A DNA stretch of 40,325 nucleotides, from the NCBI GenBank assembly GCA_050258375.1, contig JBLMYQ010000033.1:1-40325 (forward strand), read 5' to 3'. Of the stretch, positions 23,646 through 32,435 are shown piece after piece; the stretch's first letter is position 1, and each line of letters starts with the position of its first letter. The stretch is from JBLMYQ01 sp050258375. Its GTDB lineage: Bacteria; Bacillota; Clostridia; Acetivibrionales; UBA4821. The position numbers and the translations under genes were made by a program. Under the pieces are notes generated by a model, which worked only from the letters and a program-made list of their open reading frames with translations, had not been told where the DNA came from and searched no databases.

Positions 23646-25061
23646 ATGAAAAAGCTTATGATGATTTTATTGTTATTCATAATAGCATGTTCGTTATATG
23701 GAGTATATAAAGCCCTTCCAAAAGGAATTTCAGCAGAGGGAAAAATGCAAGAGCTTGATAAGATTGAATTTCTTTATGACTTAACATATGAAAAAGAAGG
23801 AAAGCTGATACACCAGCAGCAAATCTTTAATAAAGCTTACAATATTATTGACCAGGCTGATAAATTTATTGTAATTGATATGTTTCTTTTTAATGACGAC
23901 TACAATAAGAAACCCACAGATGACTATCCGGAACTTGCCTTTGACCTTACGCAGAAGCTGATTGATAAGAAAAAAAGCAATCCTGGTATTAAAATATTTT
24001 TTATTACTGACAAAATAAATACCGGATATGGTTCATATCCTTCCAAGTATTTGGAAGAATTAAAAAAGAGCAATATTGAGGTTATTATTACTGATTTGGC
24101 AGCATTAAGAGATTCCAACCCTATATACTCCGGCATGTGGCGTGGAATATTCCAATGGGTTAATCTCCCGACAGGCGTGTGGCTTGGCAACCCATTCGCT
24201 TCACAATCCCCAAATTTCAGGCTTTATTCCTATTTAGACTTACTTAACTTCAAGGCAAATCATAGAAAGGTAATTTGCACTGAAAAAGAGGCTTTGATTA
24301 GCTCTGCTAATCCTCATGAGCCAAGCGGCTATCACTCCAATATTGCATTTGCTGTGAAAGGAGAAATAATAAAAGACTTACTTGAGTCCGAAAAGGCAGT
24401 TGCAAGCTTTTCCGGTAAAAATATAGAAATTGATGAACCCATTACCATCTCTGATGAAGATAATAAAAGTATTAAAGGGATGGTTATTACAGAAGGAAAG
24501 ATTAAAAAACATCTGCTTAATGAAATTAAAGATTCTACTTCTGAAGATAATATTCTGATAGGAGTCTTCTACCTTTCAGACAGAGACATTGTACGGGAAC
24601 TTATATATGCTTCAACAAGACGCAATACTCCAATAAAGATAATCCTTGATAAAAACTTGGATGCCTTTGGAAGGAAGAAAATCGGCATTCCAAATACTGA
24701 GGTTGCAAATGAGCTTGTATCCAGGAACAACTCAACAATTCAAATTAAATGGTACAATACCCACGGCGAGCAGTACCACTCAAAGATTGCAGTATTTAAT
24801 AGGAAATCAGAAACCACTGTTATAGGCGGTTCCGCAAATTTCACCAGAAGAAACCTCGGAGATTATAATCTGGAAACAGATTTGAAGATAACTGCACCAA
24901 ATGACTCAAAATTTACGAAAGATATTTTAAGTTATTTTGATACTATATGGAATAATAAAAACGGCAGCTATACCCTTAATTACGAAGACTACAAAACGTC
25001 TTCAGCTTTAAAGACTATTATTTATAGAATACAAGAAGGAGCAGGTCTTTCAAGCTTTTAA
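23646..25061 (+). CDS. PLD-superfamily (cardiolipin synthase-like) protein with altered HKD motifs
   Basis: A 471-residue membrane-anchored or exported protein; an N-terminal hydrophobic segment covers residues 3-20. Two PLD half-domains are present. The first motif is HRKVICTE followed by SSANPHEP; the second is HSKIAVFN followed by GGSANFTRRNLGD. His and Lys of both HxK motifs are intact, but the final Asp is Glu in the first and Asn in the second. Enzymes of this superfamily transfer or hydrolyse phosphatidyl groups. AAGGGAG precedes ATG 23646. It stands between ger operons 1 and 2 on the opposite strand, so a role in spore membranes is conceivable but only inferred. Confidence 0.85.
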   Translation: MKKLMMILLLFIIACSLYGVYKALPKGISAEGKMQELDKIEFLYDLTYEKEGKLIHQQQIFNKAYNIIDQADKFIVIDMFLFNDDYNKKPTDDYPELAFDLTQKLIDKKKSNPGIKIFFITDKINTGYGSYPSKYLEELKKSNIEVIITDLAALRDSNPIYSGMWRGIFQWVNLPTGVWLGNPFASQSPNFRLYSYLDLLNFKANHRKVICTEKEALISSANPHEPSGYHSNIAFAVKGEIIKDLLESEKAVASFSGKNIEIDEPITISDEDNKSIKGMVITEGKIKKHLLNEIKDSTSEDNILIGVFYLSDRDIVRELIYASTRRNTPIKIILDKNLDAFGRKKIGIPNTEVANELVSRNNSTIQIKWYNTHGEQYHSKIAVFNRKSETTVIGGSANFTRRNLGDYNLETDLKITAPNDSKFTKDILSYFDTIWNNKNGSYTLNYEDYKTSSALKTIIYRIQEGAGLSSF

Positions 25062-25083
25062 CAGCTGATAACAACTTATTACC

Positions 25084-26172
25084 TCAAACTATCTTTCTAA
25101 CCTTTCCGACAACATAGATAAATAATGGCACTCCAAATTCAAGTACACACGAAACCGGAGTCATAACTGTTATCCAGAGATTATCCAGCTCAAATCTATT
25201 AGAACTTATAATTATACTTAAAAAGAATTCTATAACTAAAAACACACTAATAAAAGGCTTGATATCTGCCAAGCAAAAAACAGACTTTATCATTGACAGT
25301 ATTATATATACAAGTACTGCAATCAATATAAAATCAGCCATAATCCACAAGGTGATTCCCAATGGTTCTACACCCGCAAATGCACTAAATATTGATATTA
25401 ATTTTATACTTGTACTTCCGGGTTCTAATAATCTTACGACAAGAGAAGGTGAATACAGCGCCAACATAGCCCCACTATACGACATCGAAAGCATTAATAA
25501 AAATGCAGAAAATATTATACCTTGCTTAATCATTTTTTCTTTGTTGTTAATCTGCTCACTTATAAAAAACATAAAAAAAATGTATCCAAAAAAACTGGTA
25601 CTAAAAATGCTTCCTTTTATTATAGGAATTATATCCATGGTACTTATAGGAGTAATAAATTTTACGTTCATATTAGGCATTGCGAGAAAAAACGTTCCAA
25701 AAAAAACCGCCAAAACAACAATTATTATAATTTCATTCATTCTTGCTATAGTTACTATCCCTGAACGCAAAATTATTGCTGCTGAAGTAAGCATTATTAA
25801 AATCAGGAAATTCATATTTATATAGGGATTAACTGCAGAAGTCAACCTTTCGGCATAATATCGTATATGCAGTGATAGAAATAAAACTAAAAACAAGCTA
25901 TAAAATAAAACTAAAATTTTCCCCGGTATTTTGCCTATTACAGAATAAACTATTTCCATAAATGACGAATCACTATGTTTCTTGTATATATCATTAAGAA
26001 TAAAAATAAAAGCAATAAAAACAGCGAAAGAAACCAGTGGGGAAAGCCATGATGCCTGCTTTGCTATTGAAACAGTATTATATCCCAGTGTTTCTACATT
26101 TCGTGAAAGTATAATGGTTAAGGTTAGTAGAAGCATTTGCTGTAATGACATTTTTTTTGTATTTTTAATCAC
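25084..26172 (-). CDS. GerB-type germinant receptor permease (operon 2)
   Basis: B subunit of the second receptor, 362 residues with about ten membrane helices, beginning KMSLQQMLLLTLTIILSRNVETLGYN. It is the last gene of an A-C-D-B operon. The start is GTG 26172 with AAAGGGG about 10 bases upstream; ATG 26151 is a possible internal alternative. The charged loop after helix 5 (FISEQINNKEKMIKQG) is as expected for the family. It is more divergent from the operon 1 permease than typical paralogues in one operon type, so the ligands probably differ. Confidence 0.9.
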   Translation of the reverse strand: MIKNTKKMSLQQMLLLTLTIILSRNVETLGYNTVSIAKQASWLSPLVSFAVFIAFIFILNDIYKKHSDSSFMEIVYSVIGKIPGKILVLFYSLFLVLFLSLHIRYYAERLTSAVNPYINMNFLILIMLTSAAIILRSGIVTIARMNEIIIIVVLAVFFGTFFLAMPNMNVKFITPISTMDIIPIIKGSIFSTSFFGYIFFMFFISEQINNKEKMIKQGIIFSAFLLMLSMSYSGAMLALYSPSLVVRLLEPGSTSIKLISIFSAFAGVEPLGITLWIMADFILIAVLVYIILSMIKSVFCLADIKPFISVFLVIEFFLSIIISSNRFELDNLWITVMTPVSCVLEFGVPLFIYVVGKVRKIV

Positions 26173-26204
26173 AATTTATTAACCCCTTTGTTTATAACTA
26201 ACTT

Positions 26205-26420
26205 CTAGCCACCAATTCCAAATACTCTGATAACCATTTCTGAAATACTATAGCCAAATGAATATATCAGTTGATAGCATCCTAGTAAAAAAGCTATTAC
26301 ACTCATTATACAGACTGTTATTATTTCTTTCTTTTTCATTATATCCGGATTTCTTTTAATTTCTAAAATGCATATCAGTATCAATACTATTGCAAGAAAA
26401 GATAGTTTAAATATTATCAT
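26205..26420 (-). CDS. GerD-type small two-helix subunit of a germinant receptor (operon 2)
   Basis: 71 residues with two hydrophobic helices (about 3-19 and 34-55) joined by a short basic loop (EIKRNPDIMKKKE). Small two-helix D proteins accompany several Bacillus and clostridial ger operons. It lies between the C and B genes with gaps of 26 and 32 bases, the same position as the small gene in operon 3. Sequence similarity between such proteins is low, so the call rests on size, topology and place. Confidence 0.68.
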   Translation of the reverse strand: MIIFKLSFLAIVLILICILEIKRNPDIMKKKEIITVCIMSVIAFLLGCYQLIYSFGYSISEMVIRVFGIGG

Positions 26421-26446
26421 TTCTTTTTAATATCCTTACTAAAAAA

Positions 26447-27607
26447 TTATTTCACAATATACACAGAGTTTATCTTGGATTTTATTTGTATATCAAACTT
26501 TATTTTAGGAAAAATTTTATACCAGTTATCTTTTATTCTTTCCCAATAATGGGGGTTTTTATGATATATGAGGTCTGATATTCCAAATATATCTGCATTA
26601 TTTTCTTTGGCAAAATATATAGGCTTTAAAACTTGCTTTGTTATTACTTCTTTTTGTTGATTATTTAAATATTCTAACGATTTTTTATCATAGATATTTT
26701 TTCTATACTTATGTTCCAATACATTAGAAGAAGCCTCTACGTTTATTTCTATCGTAATTGCTCCATCATTTATCTTGGGAATTAATTTTGTTGAACCATA
26801 AGTAACTTCAAGAACTACTTCTTCGCCATCCGAATCCTTCACAGACAATATCCCATTTTTAAAACTATTTGTTATCCAATTGAAGCCAATTGCATCTGCC
26901 TTATCCAAATACCCTATTACTCTCCCGTTTTTAGCAAAGGCATATCCTTCAATTTCTACTTTCCCCACAGCTTTTGTTCCGGATGGACCTATTTCTGTTT
27001 TCAACCGTATACATGGTAAAAATGGGCATATATATTCATTATCCAATCCTTGAACCAATTCTACGATTCTCAGTTTTTTAGTCAAAGATAAATTTTTACC
27101 CGCCTCAAATAAATGGTCCAGCGTTTCTGTTAAAAAAGTTTCAGATGTCTTTGTTTTTGTAATAAATTCTTCAGCAGTTAATCCTCTGACTATAAGCACT
27201 TGTGCATCAAGCCTGCTTTCTATTTTTCTTATAAATGGTTCGGTATATCTTGATATATCCTGCTTAGCCGCCTCATCCCCAATAAGAATATACTGATTTT
27301 GACCCCAATAAAGTATTTTATCAGAGTAAGTTGACATGTCTGACCTTGCTTGTGCGATTGCTTTTGCTTCAGATGTGATAACTATAGCATTTTCTTTTGG
27401 AGTAACTCCGGTCTGACTTTCTTCCCTTTGTTTTACTGCTTTAAAAATCGCAGTAAGTTTAATATTATTTTCAGCCCCATTGTCAATACCTACAGCTTTT
27501 ATAAATTTAATATCCGATATTTCGTTATTGTTTCCAGTTAGTTGAACGCATCCTGATAAGCTTATTAACATTAAAAAAATTACCAAAAAAACTATTATTC
27601 TTTTCAT
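26447..27607 (-). CDS. GerC-type germination lipoprotein (operon 2)
   Basis: 386-residue lipoprotein subunit. The lipobox is SLSGC (Cys20), followed by DIKFIKAVGIDNGAENN. The usual C-WD start of the family is replaced by CVQLTGN, a noticeable variant. The C-terminal NADIFGISDLIYHKNPHYWERIKDNWYKIFPKIKFDIQIKSKI matches Ger(x)C. It begins four bases after the A stop codon, so the two are coupled. Confidence 0.92.
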   Translation of the reverse strand: MKRIIVFLVIFLMLISLSGCVQLTGNNNEISDIKFIKAVGIDNGAENNIKLTAIFKAVKQREESQTGVTPKENAIVITSEAKAIAQARSDMSTYSDKILYWGQNQYILIGDEAAKQDISRYTEPFIRKIESRLDAQVLIVRGLTAEEFITKTKTSETFLTETLDHLFEAGKNLSLTKKLRIVELVQGLDNEYICPFLPCIRLKTEIGPSGTKAVGKVEIEGYAFAKNGRVIGYLDKADAIGFNWITNSFKNGILSVKDSDGEEVVLEVTYGSTKLIPKINDGAITIEINVEASSNVLEHKYRKNIYDKKSLEYLNNQQKEVITKQVLKPIYFAKENNADIFGISDLIYHKNPHYWERIKDNWYKIFPKIKFDIQIKSKINSVYIVK

Positions 27608-27611
27608 ATTC

Positions 27612-29123
27612 CTATTCCTGCCTAGTTTTATTCTTTGGTGAAAAAATTGATGGTCGGTTTTTAAGGAATTTTAAAGGAATCCTTATTAATGAATCTCCCA
27701 TATCTTTTGCATCATTTCCTACATATGGAGAAAGATATGGTACATCAAATATTTCAATTTTACAAAGGCTGTATAACAAAAAAAGTAAACTAAAGCTAAA
27801 TCCAACCAGTCCTAAAAGACTACTTGCAATAGTTATGATAATTCTCCATACTCTAAACGCATTATTTATATCCTGAACAGGCATAGCAAAACCTGCTATA
27901 CCCACAACAGCAACAAGTACAATTACGATAGGAGATGCAAGCTTTGCATTAACAACAGCCTGACCAATAATAACAGCACCGACAATTGATATGGACTGCC
28001 CTATTGTTTTTGGGAGCCTTATGCTTGCTTCATATAAAGCTTCAAAAGTAATCAGCATAAATAATACCTGAATAAATGTTGGAAACGGCACAGCTTCAGT
28101 AGCTGCTTCTATAGAATACGCCAATTCTGAAGGAATCATCTCCTGATGAAAGGTTGTAACCGTAACAAAGAACCCAAGAATTGTCAAAGATAATATCATT
28201 AATACATATCTTAGAAGTCTCGTTAAAGATGCTATTATATAATTTTGTGAATAATCATCAGGAACTTGAAAAAATTGGTTTAATGTTCCTGGAACAATAA
28301 AAGCAATAGGTATCCCATCAACTATAAGCCCTGCCTTACCTTCAAGAATATCCGCACAAAACTTATCAGGACGTTCGGTCGACATGACCTGTGGAAAGAT
28401 TGAAAAAGTATTATCTATAATATTTCCCTCAACAAACCCCGGTGAAATTGCATTATCAACATTAATTCTGCTAAGCCTCTCCTTAAGCTTTTGTATAATT
28501 GTTTCTCTTGTCAATCCTTTTATATAAACTATTGCAACTGAAGTTAAGCTTTGCTTCCCTACTATGGTTTCTTCAAAAATAAGATTCCTTGTTTTTATTT
28601 TTCTTCTTAATGTAGCAATATTTACTGATAATGTTTCAACAAAGGAATCCATTGAACCTTTAACAACATTTTCTGTTATAGGCTGCGAAATAGCCCTTTT
28701 CTCAAATTTAATAGTATTAAAGGTAATACTTTTATTTTCATTATCAAAAACCAGTGCAGTTTTACCCTTTATGACTTCCTGAATAACTTCATTTATATCT
28801 GTTAATATTTTCCTTCCGGATGCAGGCAGTCCTCCTAATTCCAAAAACTTTATCACATCTTTGGTGCTCTTTATTTCCATGGCTCTTGTTTCATATAAAA
28901 GGGGCTTTAAAATATCATCATTTATGATTTTATTATCAGCAAGTCCTTCAGCATAGATAATATTAACCTTAATATTTTTATTCTGGTTTATATATACCTC
29001 TTCAAAATTAAAGTCAACACTTTCTCCAATTATCAATTTTAAATTTTGAGATGTTAATTCTTTTTTTTCATTATCTGTTTCATTTTCAGAAACATTATTT
29101 GAATTTTTTTTATTTTTAAACAT
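27612..29123 (-). CDS. GerA-type germinant receptor subunit (operon 2)
   Basis: 503 residues. A hydrophilic Asn/Lys/Glu-rich start (1-25) leads into the N-terminal domain with NIKVNIIYAEGLADNKIINDDILKPLL. The conserved FSIFPQVMSTERPDKFCADILEGKAGLIVDG, IIASLTRLLRYVLM and AIIGQAVVNAKLASPIV-type segments and about five C-terminal membrane helices follow. It is the first gene of the A-C-D-B operon and is transcribed away from operon 3 across a 149-base gap. Confidence 0.95.
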   Translation of the reverse strand: MFKNKKNSNNVSENETDNEKKELTSQNLKLIIGESVDFNFEEVYINQNKNIKVNIIYAEGLADNKIINDDILKPLLYETRAMEIKSTKDVIKFLELGGLPASGRKILTDINEVIQEVIKGKTALVFDNENKSITFNTIKFEKRAISQPITENVVKGSMDSFVETLSVNIATLRRKIKTRNLIFEETIVGKQSLTSVAIVYIKGLTRETIIQKLKERLSRINVDNAISPGFVEGNIIDNTFSIFPQVMSTERPDKFCADILEGKAGLIVDGIPIAFIVPGTLNQFFQVPDDYSQNYIIASLTRLLRYVLMILSLTILGFFVTVTTFHQEMIPSELAYSIEAATEAVPFPTFIQVLFMLITFEALYEASIRLPKTIGQSISIVGAVIIGQAVVNAKLASPIVIVLVAVVGIAGFAMPVQDINNAFRVWRIIITIASSLLGLVGFSFSLLFLLYSLCKIEIFDVPYLSPYVGNDAKDMGDSLIRIPLKFLKNRPSIFSPKNKTRQE

Positions 29124-29287
29124 TTTAAAACTTCACCCTTAATGTTTATTTTTGTAAAAATCTAAAATTTTATTCATTTATATAATTTTTGTATAAAATC
29201 AATTATTTTAAATCAGCATAAATACAAGCTTTTTTGAAAACAATATTACCATAATTTATAAAAGCAAAGTGAGTGAAAATTGTATTC

Positions 29288-30859
29288 GTGAAGCATTTTA
29301 AAAAAAGCATTAAAAACAAAAGTAATATCATTAATAATACTTCATCAACACACATGAGTAAAAAGCTGAATGAAAATGTTGATTGGATTAAAAGAGAATT
29401 AGGCAATTCCAGCGACATTTCTATTAATATTGGTACCGTAGGAAATAATCAGGATCTGCATTATGCAAGTATATATATCCATAATCTCGTAGATTCTAGC
29501 AGAATTAATACCCTGTCTATGGAAATATCAGGCATATTACTATCTAAAAGTATGATCTCTCATGATTATTTTGATATAGTAAAAAATACTCTTTCAAGTT
29601 TTAGAAAAGCTCAGGAAGGCTCTGATTATAATACTCTTATTGATAATCTATTATCTGGCGGCACAGTATTTTTATTAGATGGCAATGATAAATTCTTCTC
29701 AATATACTCAGGCGCCACTGAGGGTAGAACTGTTGGAGAGCCCTCCTCACAAACAGTTATTAAAGGACCTAAGGAAGGTTTTGTTGAAAGAATAGATATA
29801 AATATCGCATTAATCAGAAAAAGAATAAAGAATAAGGATTTAAGAGTTGAGCAGCTAGTCCTTGGTACTGTATCACACACCCAAATAGCTCTAATGTACA
29901 TTGATAAAATTGCAGAAAAAGAAATTGTAGATGAAATTAAAAACCGCCTCTACAAAATAAAAATTGATAATTTAGCAGAAAGCAATTACATTGAAGAATT
30001 AATAAAGGACGATAGATATACCTTTTTTCCAACATTCTTTAATTCCGAAAGACCTGATGCAATTGCCGCAGGATTAATTGAAGGAAGAATTGCAATTTTA
30101 GTAGACGGAACACCTTTTGTCATAACTGCCCCTACTGTTATGGCAGAATTTTTTCAAGCAAGTGAAGACTATTATAACAATTTTACTGTATCATCCTTCA
30201 TCCGCTTAATTAGACTTATTTGCTTCTTTCTTGCACTTTTAGTTCCGGCTTTATACATTGCATTAATAACCTTTAACCAGGAGGTAATCCCTACCTCTTT
30301 ATTAATCAGCATAGCTGCCCAGCGCGAGGGGCTTCCTTTTCCTGCTTTTATAGAAGCATTACTTATGGAATTGACCTTTGAAGTACTCAGAGAAGCAGGG
30401 GTAAGAATGCCCCGGGTTATTGGGCCTACTGTATCCATAGTTGGCGGTTTGGTTCTCGGACAAGCTGCAGTAGAGGCAGGAATAGTATCTGCTGTAATGG
30501 TAGTTCTTGTTTCAATCACCGCTATAGCAAGCCTGGCCATTTCCAACTATGCTATGTCGAATGCAGTAAGGCTGTTAAGGTTTTTTCTGATGATTCTTGC
30601 CACTGTGTTGGGATTATATGGCGTGTTCATGGGTATGATCCTTATCTTGCTTCATTTATGTAAGCTAAAATCAATTGGTGTTCCATATCTTACACCTTTT
30701 GCACCTAAAATAAAGGGAGGCTATAAAGATACCCTTATCCGTTCTCCCTTATGGAGTAATAAGCTTAGACCTGCAGGAATAAGTGCTGTGAATAGTTCAC
30801 GTGTAGATGAAAATAACCCGGTTAATCCCAATCAAAAAGAAGAACCGGAATTCAGGTGA
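29288..30859 (+). CDS. GerA-type germinant receptor subunit (operon 3)
   Basis: About 523 residues. The family segments are complete: GFVERIDINIALIRKRIK, TFFPTFFNSERPDAIAAGLIEGRIAILVDG, VSSFIRLIRL, GLPFPAFIEALLMELTFEVLREAGVRMPRVIGP-type core and five to six membrane helices. The start is unclear: GTG 29273, GTG 29288 and ATG 29354 are in frame and none has a good ribosome site. I give 29288 because the resulting KHFKKSIKNK start resembles the basic start of the operon 1 A protein. First gene of a plus-strand A-C-D-B operon. Confidence 0.92.
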   Translation: MKHFKKSIKNKSNIINNTSSTHMSKKLNENVDWIKRELGNSSDISINIGTVGNNQDLHYASIYIHNLVDSSRINTLSMEISGILLSKSMISHDYFDIVKNTLSSFRKAQEGSDYNTLIDNLLSGGTVFLLDGNDKFFSIYSGATEGRTVGEPSSQTVIKGPKEGFVERIDINIALIRKRIKNKDLRVEQLVLGTVSHTQIALMYIDKIAEKEIVDEIKNRLYKIKIDNLAESNYIEELIKDDRYTFFPTFFNSERPDAIAAGLIEGRIAILVDGTPFVITAPTVMAEFFQASEDYYNNFTVSSFIRLIRLICFFLALLVPALYIALITFNQEVIPTSLLISIAAQREGLPFPAFIEALLMELTFEVLREAGVRMPRVIGPTVSIVGGLVLGQAAVEAGIVSAVMVVLVSITAIASLAISNYAMSNAVRLLRFFLMILATVLGLYGVFMGMILILLHLCKLKSIGVPYLTPFAPKIKGGYKDTLIRSPLWSNKLRPAGISAVNSSRVDENNPVNPNQKEEPEFR

Positions 30860-30864
30860 TATAT

Positions 30865-32064
30865 ATGAAAACAGGAAGAATACTATCAATAATAATATTA
30901 TTATCCAGCATGCTTTTAAGCGGATGCTGGGATAGCAGGGAAATTAATAATATTGCAGTGTCTATTTGCATGGGTATAGATAAATCGCCTGACGGCTATG
31001 TATTTTCGCAGCAAATACTTAATTCCAAGGCAATATCCGCAAAAAGAAATACATTTGAATCCCCAGTAGTAATATACTCAGAAGAAGGGAAGGATATATT
31101 CGAGTTAAGCCGAAAAATTACTACTCATTGCCCTAGAAGAATATTTTACTCACACGTTAGAATGGTTGTTATTGGCGAAGAGCTTGCAAAGGACGGGATA
31201 CAAGGTATTGTTGATACACTGCTGCGTGTTCATGAATTCAGAACTGATTTTTATTTTATTGTGGCAAAAGGCACTACTGCCAAAAATGTTTTAAGCGTTT
31301 TGACACCACTTGAAATAGTACCTGGGATTGAGATGTTTGATTCCCTAAGAACCGCAGAAAAATCTTGGGCCCCAGTCAAATCCATGAGAATTATTGAACT
31401 GGCCAATTCCATAATTTCTGAAGGCAGAAATCCTGTATTGACCGGACTTGAAATCACAAGCAATAATAATAACCCCTCAAATTCTATTGATACATTAAAG
31501 CAAAGCAGCCAAACTGATAGATTAAAGTTTACTTCTCTGGCTGCATTAAAAAAAGATAAGCTGGTAGGGTGGCTGGATGAAAATGAGAGCAAGGGATACA
31601 ATTATATCCTTGGAAATGTAAAAGGCACAGCCGGACATATAAAAATTGCCGGACAAGATAAAGTAACTTTTGAAGTTACCAGAGAAAAATCCAAGATTAA
31701 TGCTTATCTCCTAAATGGTAAGCCAGCTATAAATGTTGATATTTTTATGGAAACTGAGATTGGCGGTGTAGAAGGCCAAATAGATGTTTCAAATCAGGAA
31801 AATATTGAGAAAATGATTAAAATAGTAGAATCCAGGATAACCAGCTTCTGTAATTCAGCATTAGACAGAACAAAGAATGAACTGAAAACAGATATTTTTG
31901 GCTTTGGTGAAGTAATCCATAGGAGTTATCCGAAGCAATGGGAAAAAATCAAAGATAACTGGAATAATGAATTTATTAATCTTCCGATAAAGGTTACTGT
32001 TCATACAAAAATAAATAGATTGGGACAAATCACCAAACCGGTTTTCCCAGAAGGAAGTGATTGA
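30865..32064 (+). CDS. GerC-type germination lipoprotein (operon 3)
   Basis: 399 residues from ATG 30865, which has AGGTGA just upstream; the GTG at 30856 overlaps the A gene stop and is less likely. The signal ends MLLSGC (Cys21), then WDSREINNIAVSICMGIDKSPDGY, a canonical Ger(x)C start. Near the end LKTDIFGFGEVIHRSYPKQWEKIKDNW is equally canonical. Starts five bases after the A gene and runs into the D gene. Confidence 0.94.
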   Translation: MKTGRILSIIILLSSMLLSGCWDSREINNIAVSICMGIDKSPDGYVFSQQILNSKAISAKRNTFESPVVIYSEEGKDIFELSRKITTHCPRRIFYSHVRMVVIGEELAKDGIQGIVDTLLRVHEFRTDFYFIVAKGTTAKNVLSVLTPLEIVPGIEMFDSLRTAEKSWAPVKSMRIIELANSIISEGRNPVLTGLEITSNNNNPSNSIDTLKQSSQTDRLKFTSLAALKKDKLVGWLDENESKGYNYILGNVKGTAGHIKIAGQDKVTFEVTREKSKINAYLLNGKPAINVDIFMETEIGGVEGQIDVSNQENIEKMIKIVESRITSFCNSALDRTKNELKTDIFGFGEVIHRSYPKQWEKIKDNWNNEFINLPIKVTVHTKINRLGQITKPVFPEGSD

Positions 32065-32065
32065 T

Positions 32066-32305
32066 GTGAAAGCTGCAAGTATTTTATTAACTTTAGTATT
32101 CAGCTCTGTTTTATGTTTAATAGAAATACCTAAAATGCTTAAAGGAAGGCTGTATAAAGAATTATGGACCTTTTCGATAATACTTGCCTTAGGTGTTACT
32201 TTGGCAATATTAAAAAGCCTTGATGTGGACATACCAAACCCTTCAGATTGGGTAACATGGGTATATTCACCCGTTTCAGATTTTTTAAAACAGGTTATGG
32301 ATTAA
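32066..32305 (+). CDS. GerD-type small two-helix subunit of a germinant receptor (operon 3)
   Basis: 79 residues with two hydrophobic helices (about 3-19 and 35-51) and a C-terminal amphipathic part (SDWVTWVYSPVSDFLKQV). The start is taken as GTG 32066, right after the C stop codon (32062-32064), with AAGGAA ten bases upstream. It has the same place between C and B genes as the small gene of operon 2, though the two share little sequence by eye. Confidence 0.68.
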   Translation: MKAASILLTLVFSSVLCLIEIPKMLKGRLYKELWTFSIILALGVTLAILKSLDVDIPNPSDWVTWVYSPVSDFLKQVMD

Positions 32306-32318
32306 CAGGATTCTTTGA

Positions 32319-32405
32319 TTCAGTCAGAGCAGTTCTGTCTGAACATTAGAAGCCGTTATCCAGGAACTTAGCCGCTCTTATTAAAACATTTAGAGCGGGT
32401 TAGTT
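32319..32405 (+). other. Two hairpins in the D-B gap of ger operon 3
   Basis: First: TTCAGTCAGA paired with TCTGTCTGAA (32319-32343, one T-T mismatch). Second: AACTTAGCCGCTCT paired with AGAGCGGGTTAGTT (32365-32378 with 32392-32405, two mismatches). Neither has a U tract. They may be intercistronic processing or attenuation structures between D and B. Confidence 0.45.
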
Positions 32406-32435
32406 ATCGGAATAAAATCGAAAGGCTGAGTCATA

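Noticed and set aside
29124..29287. Sigma-G promoters in the gap between ger operons 2 and 3
   Set aside because: Candidate boxes exist on both strands, but none combines a good -10 with acceptable spacing.
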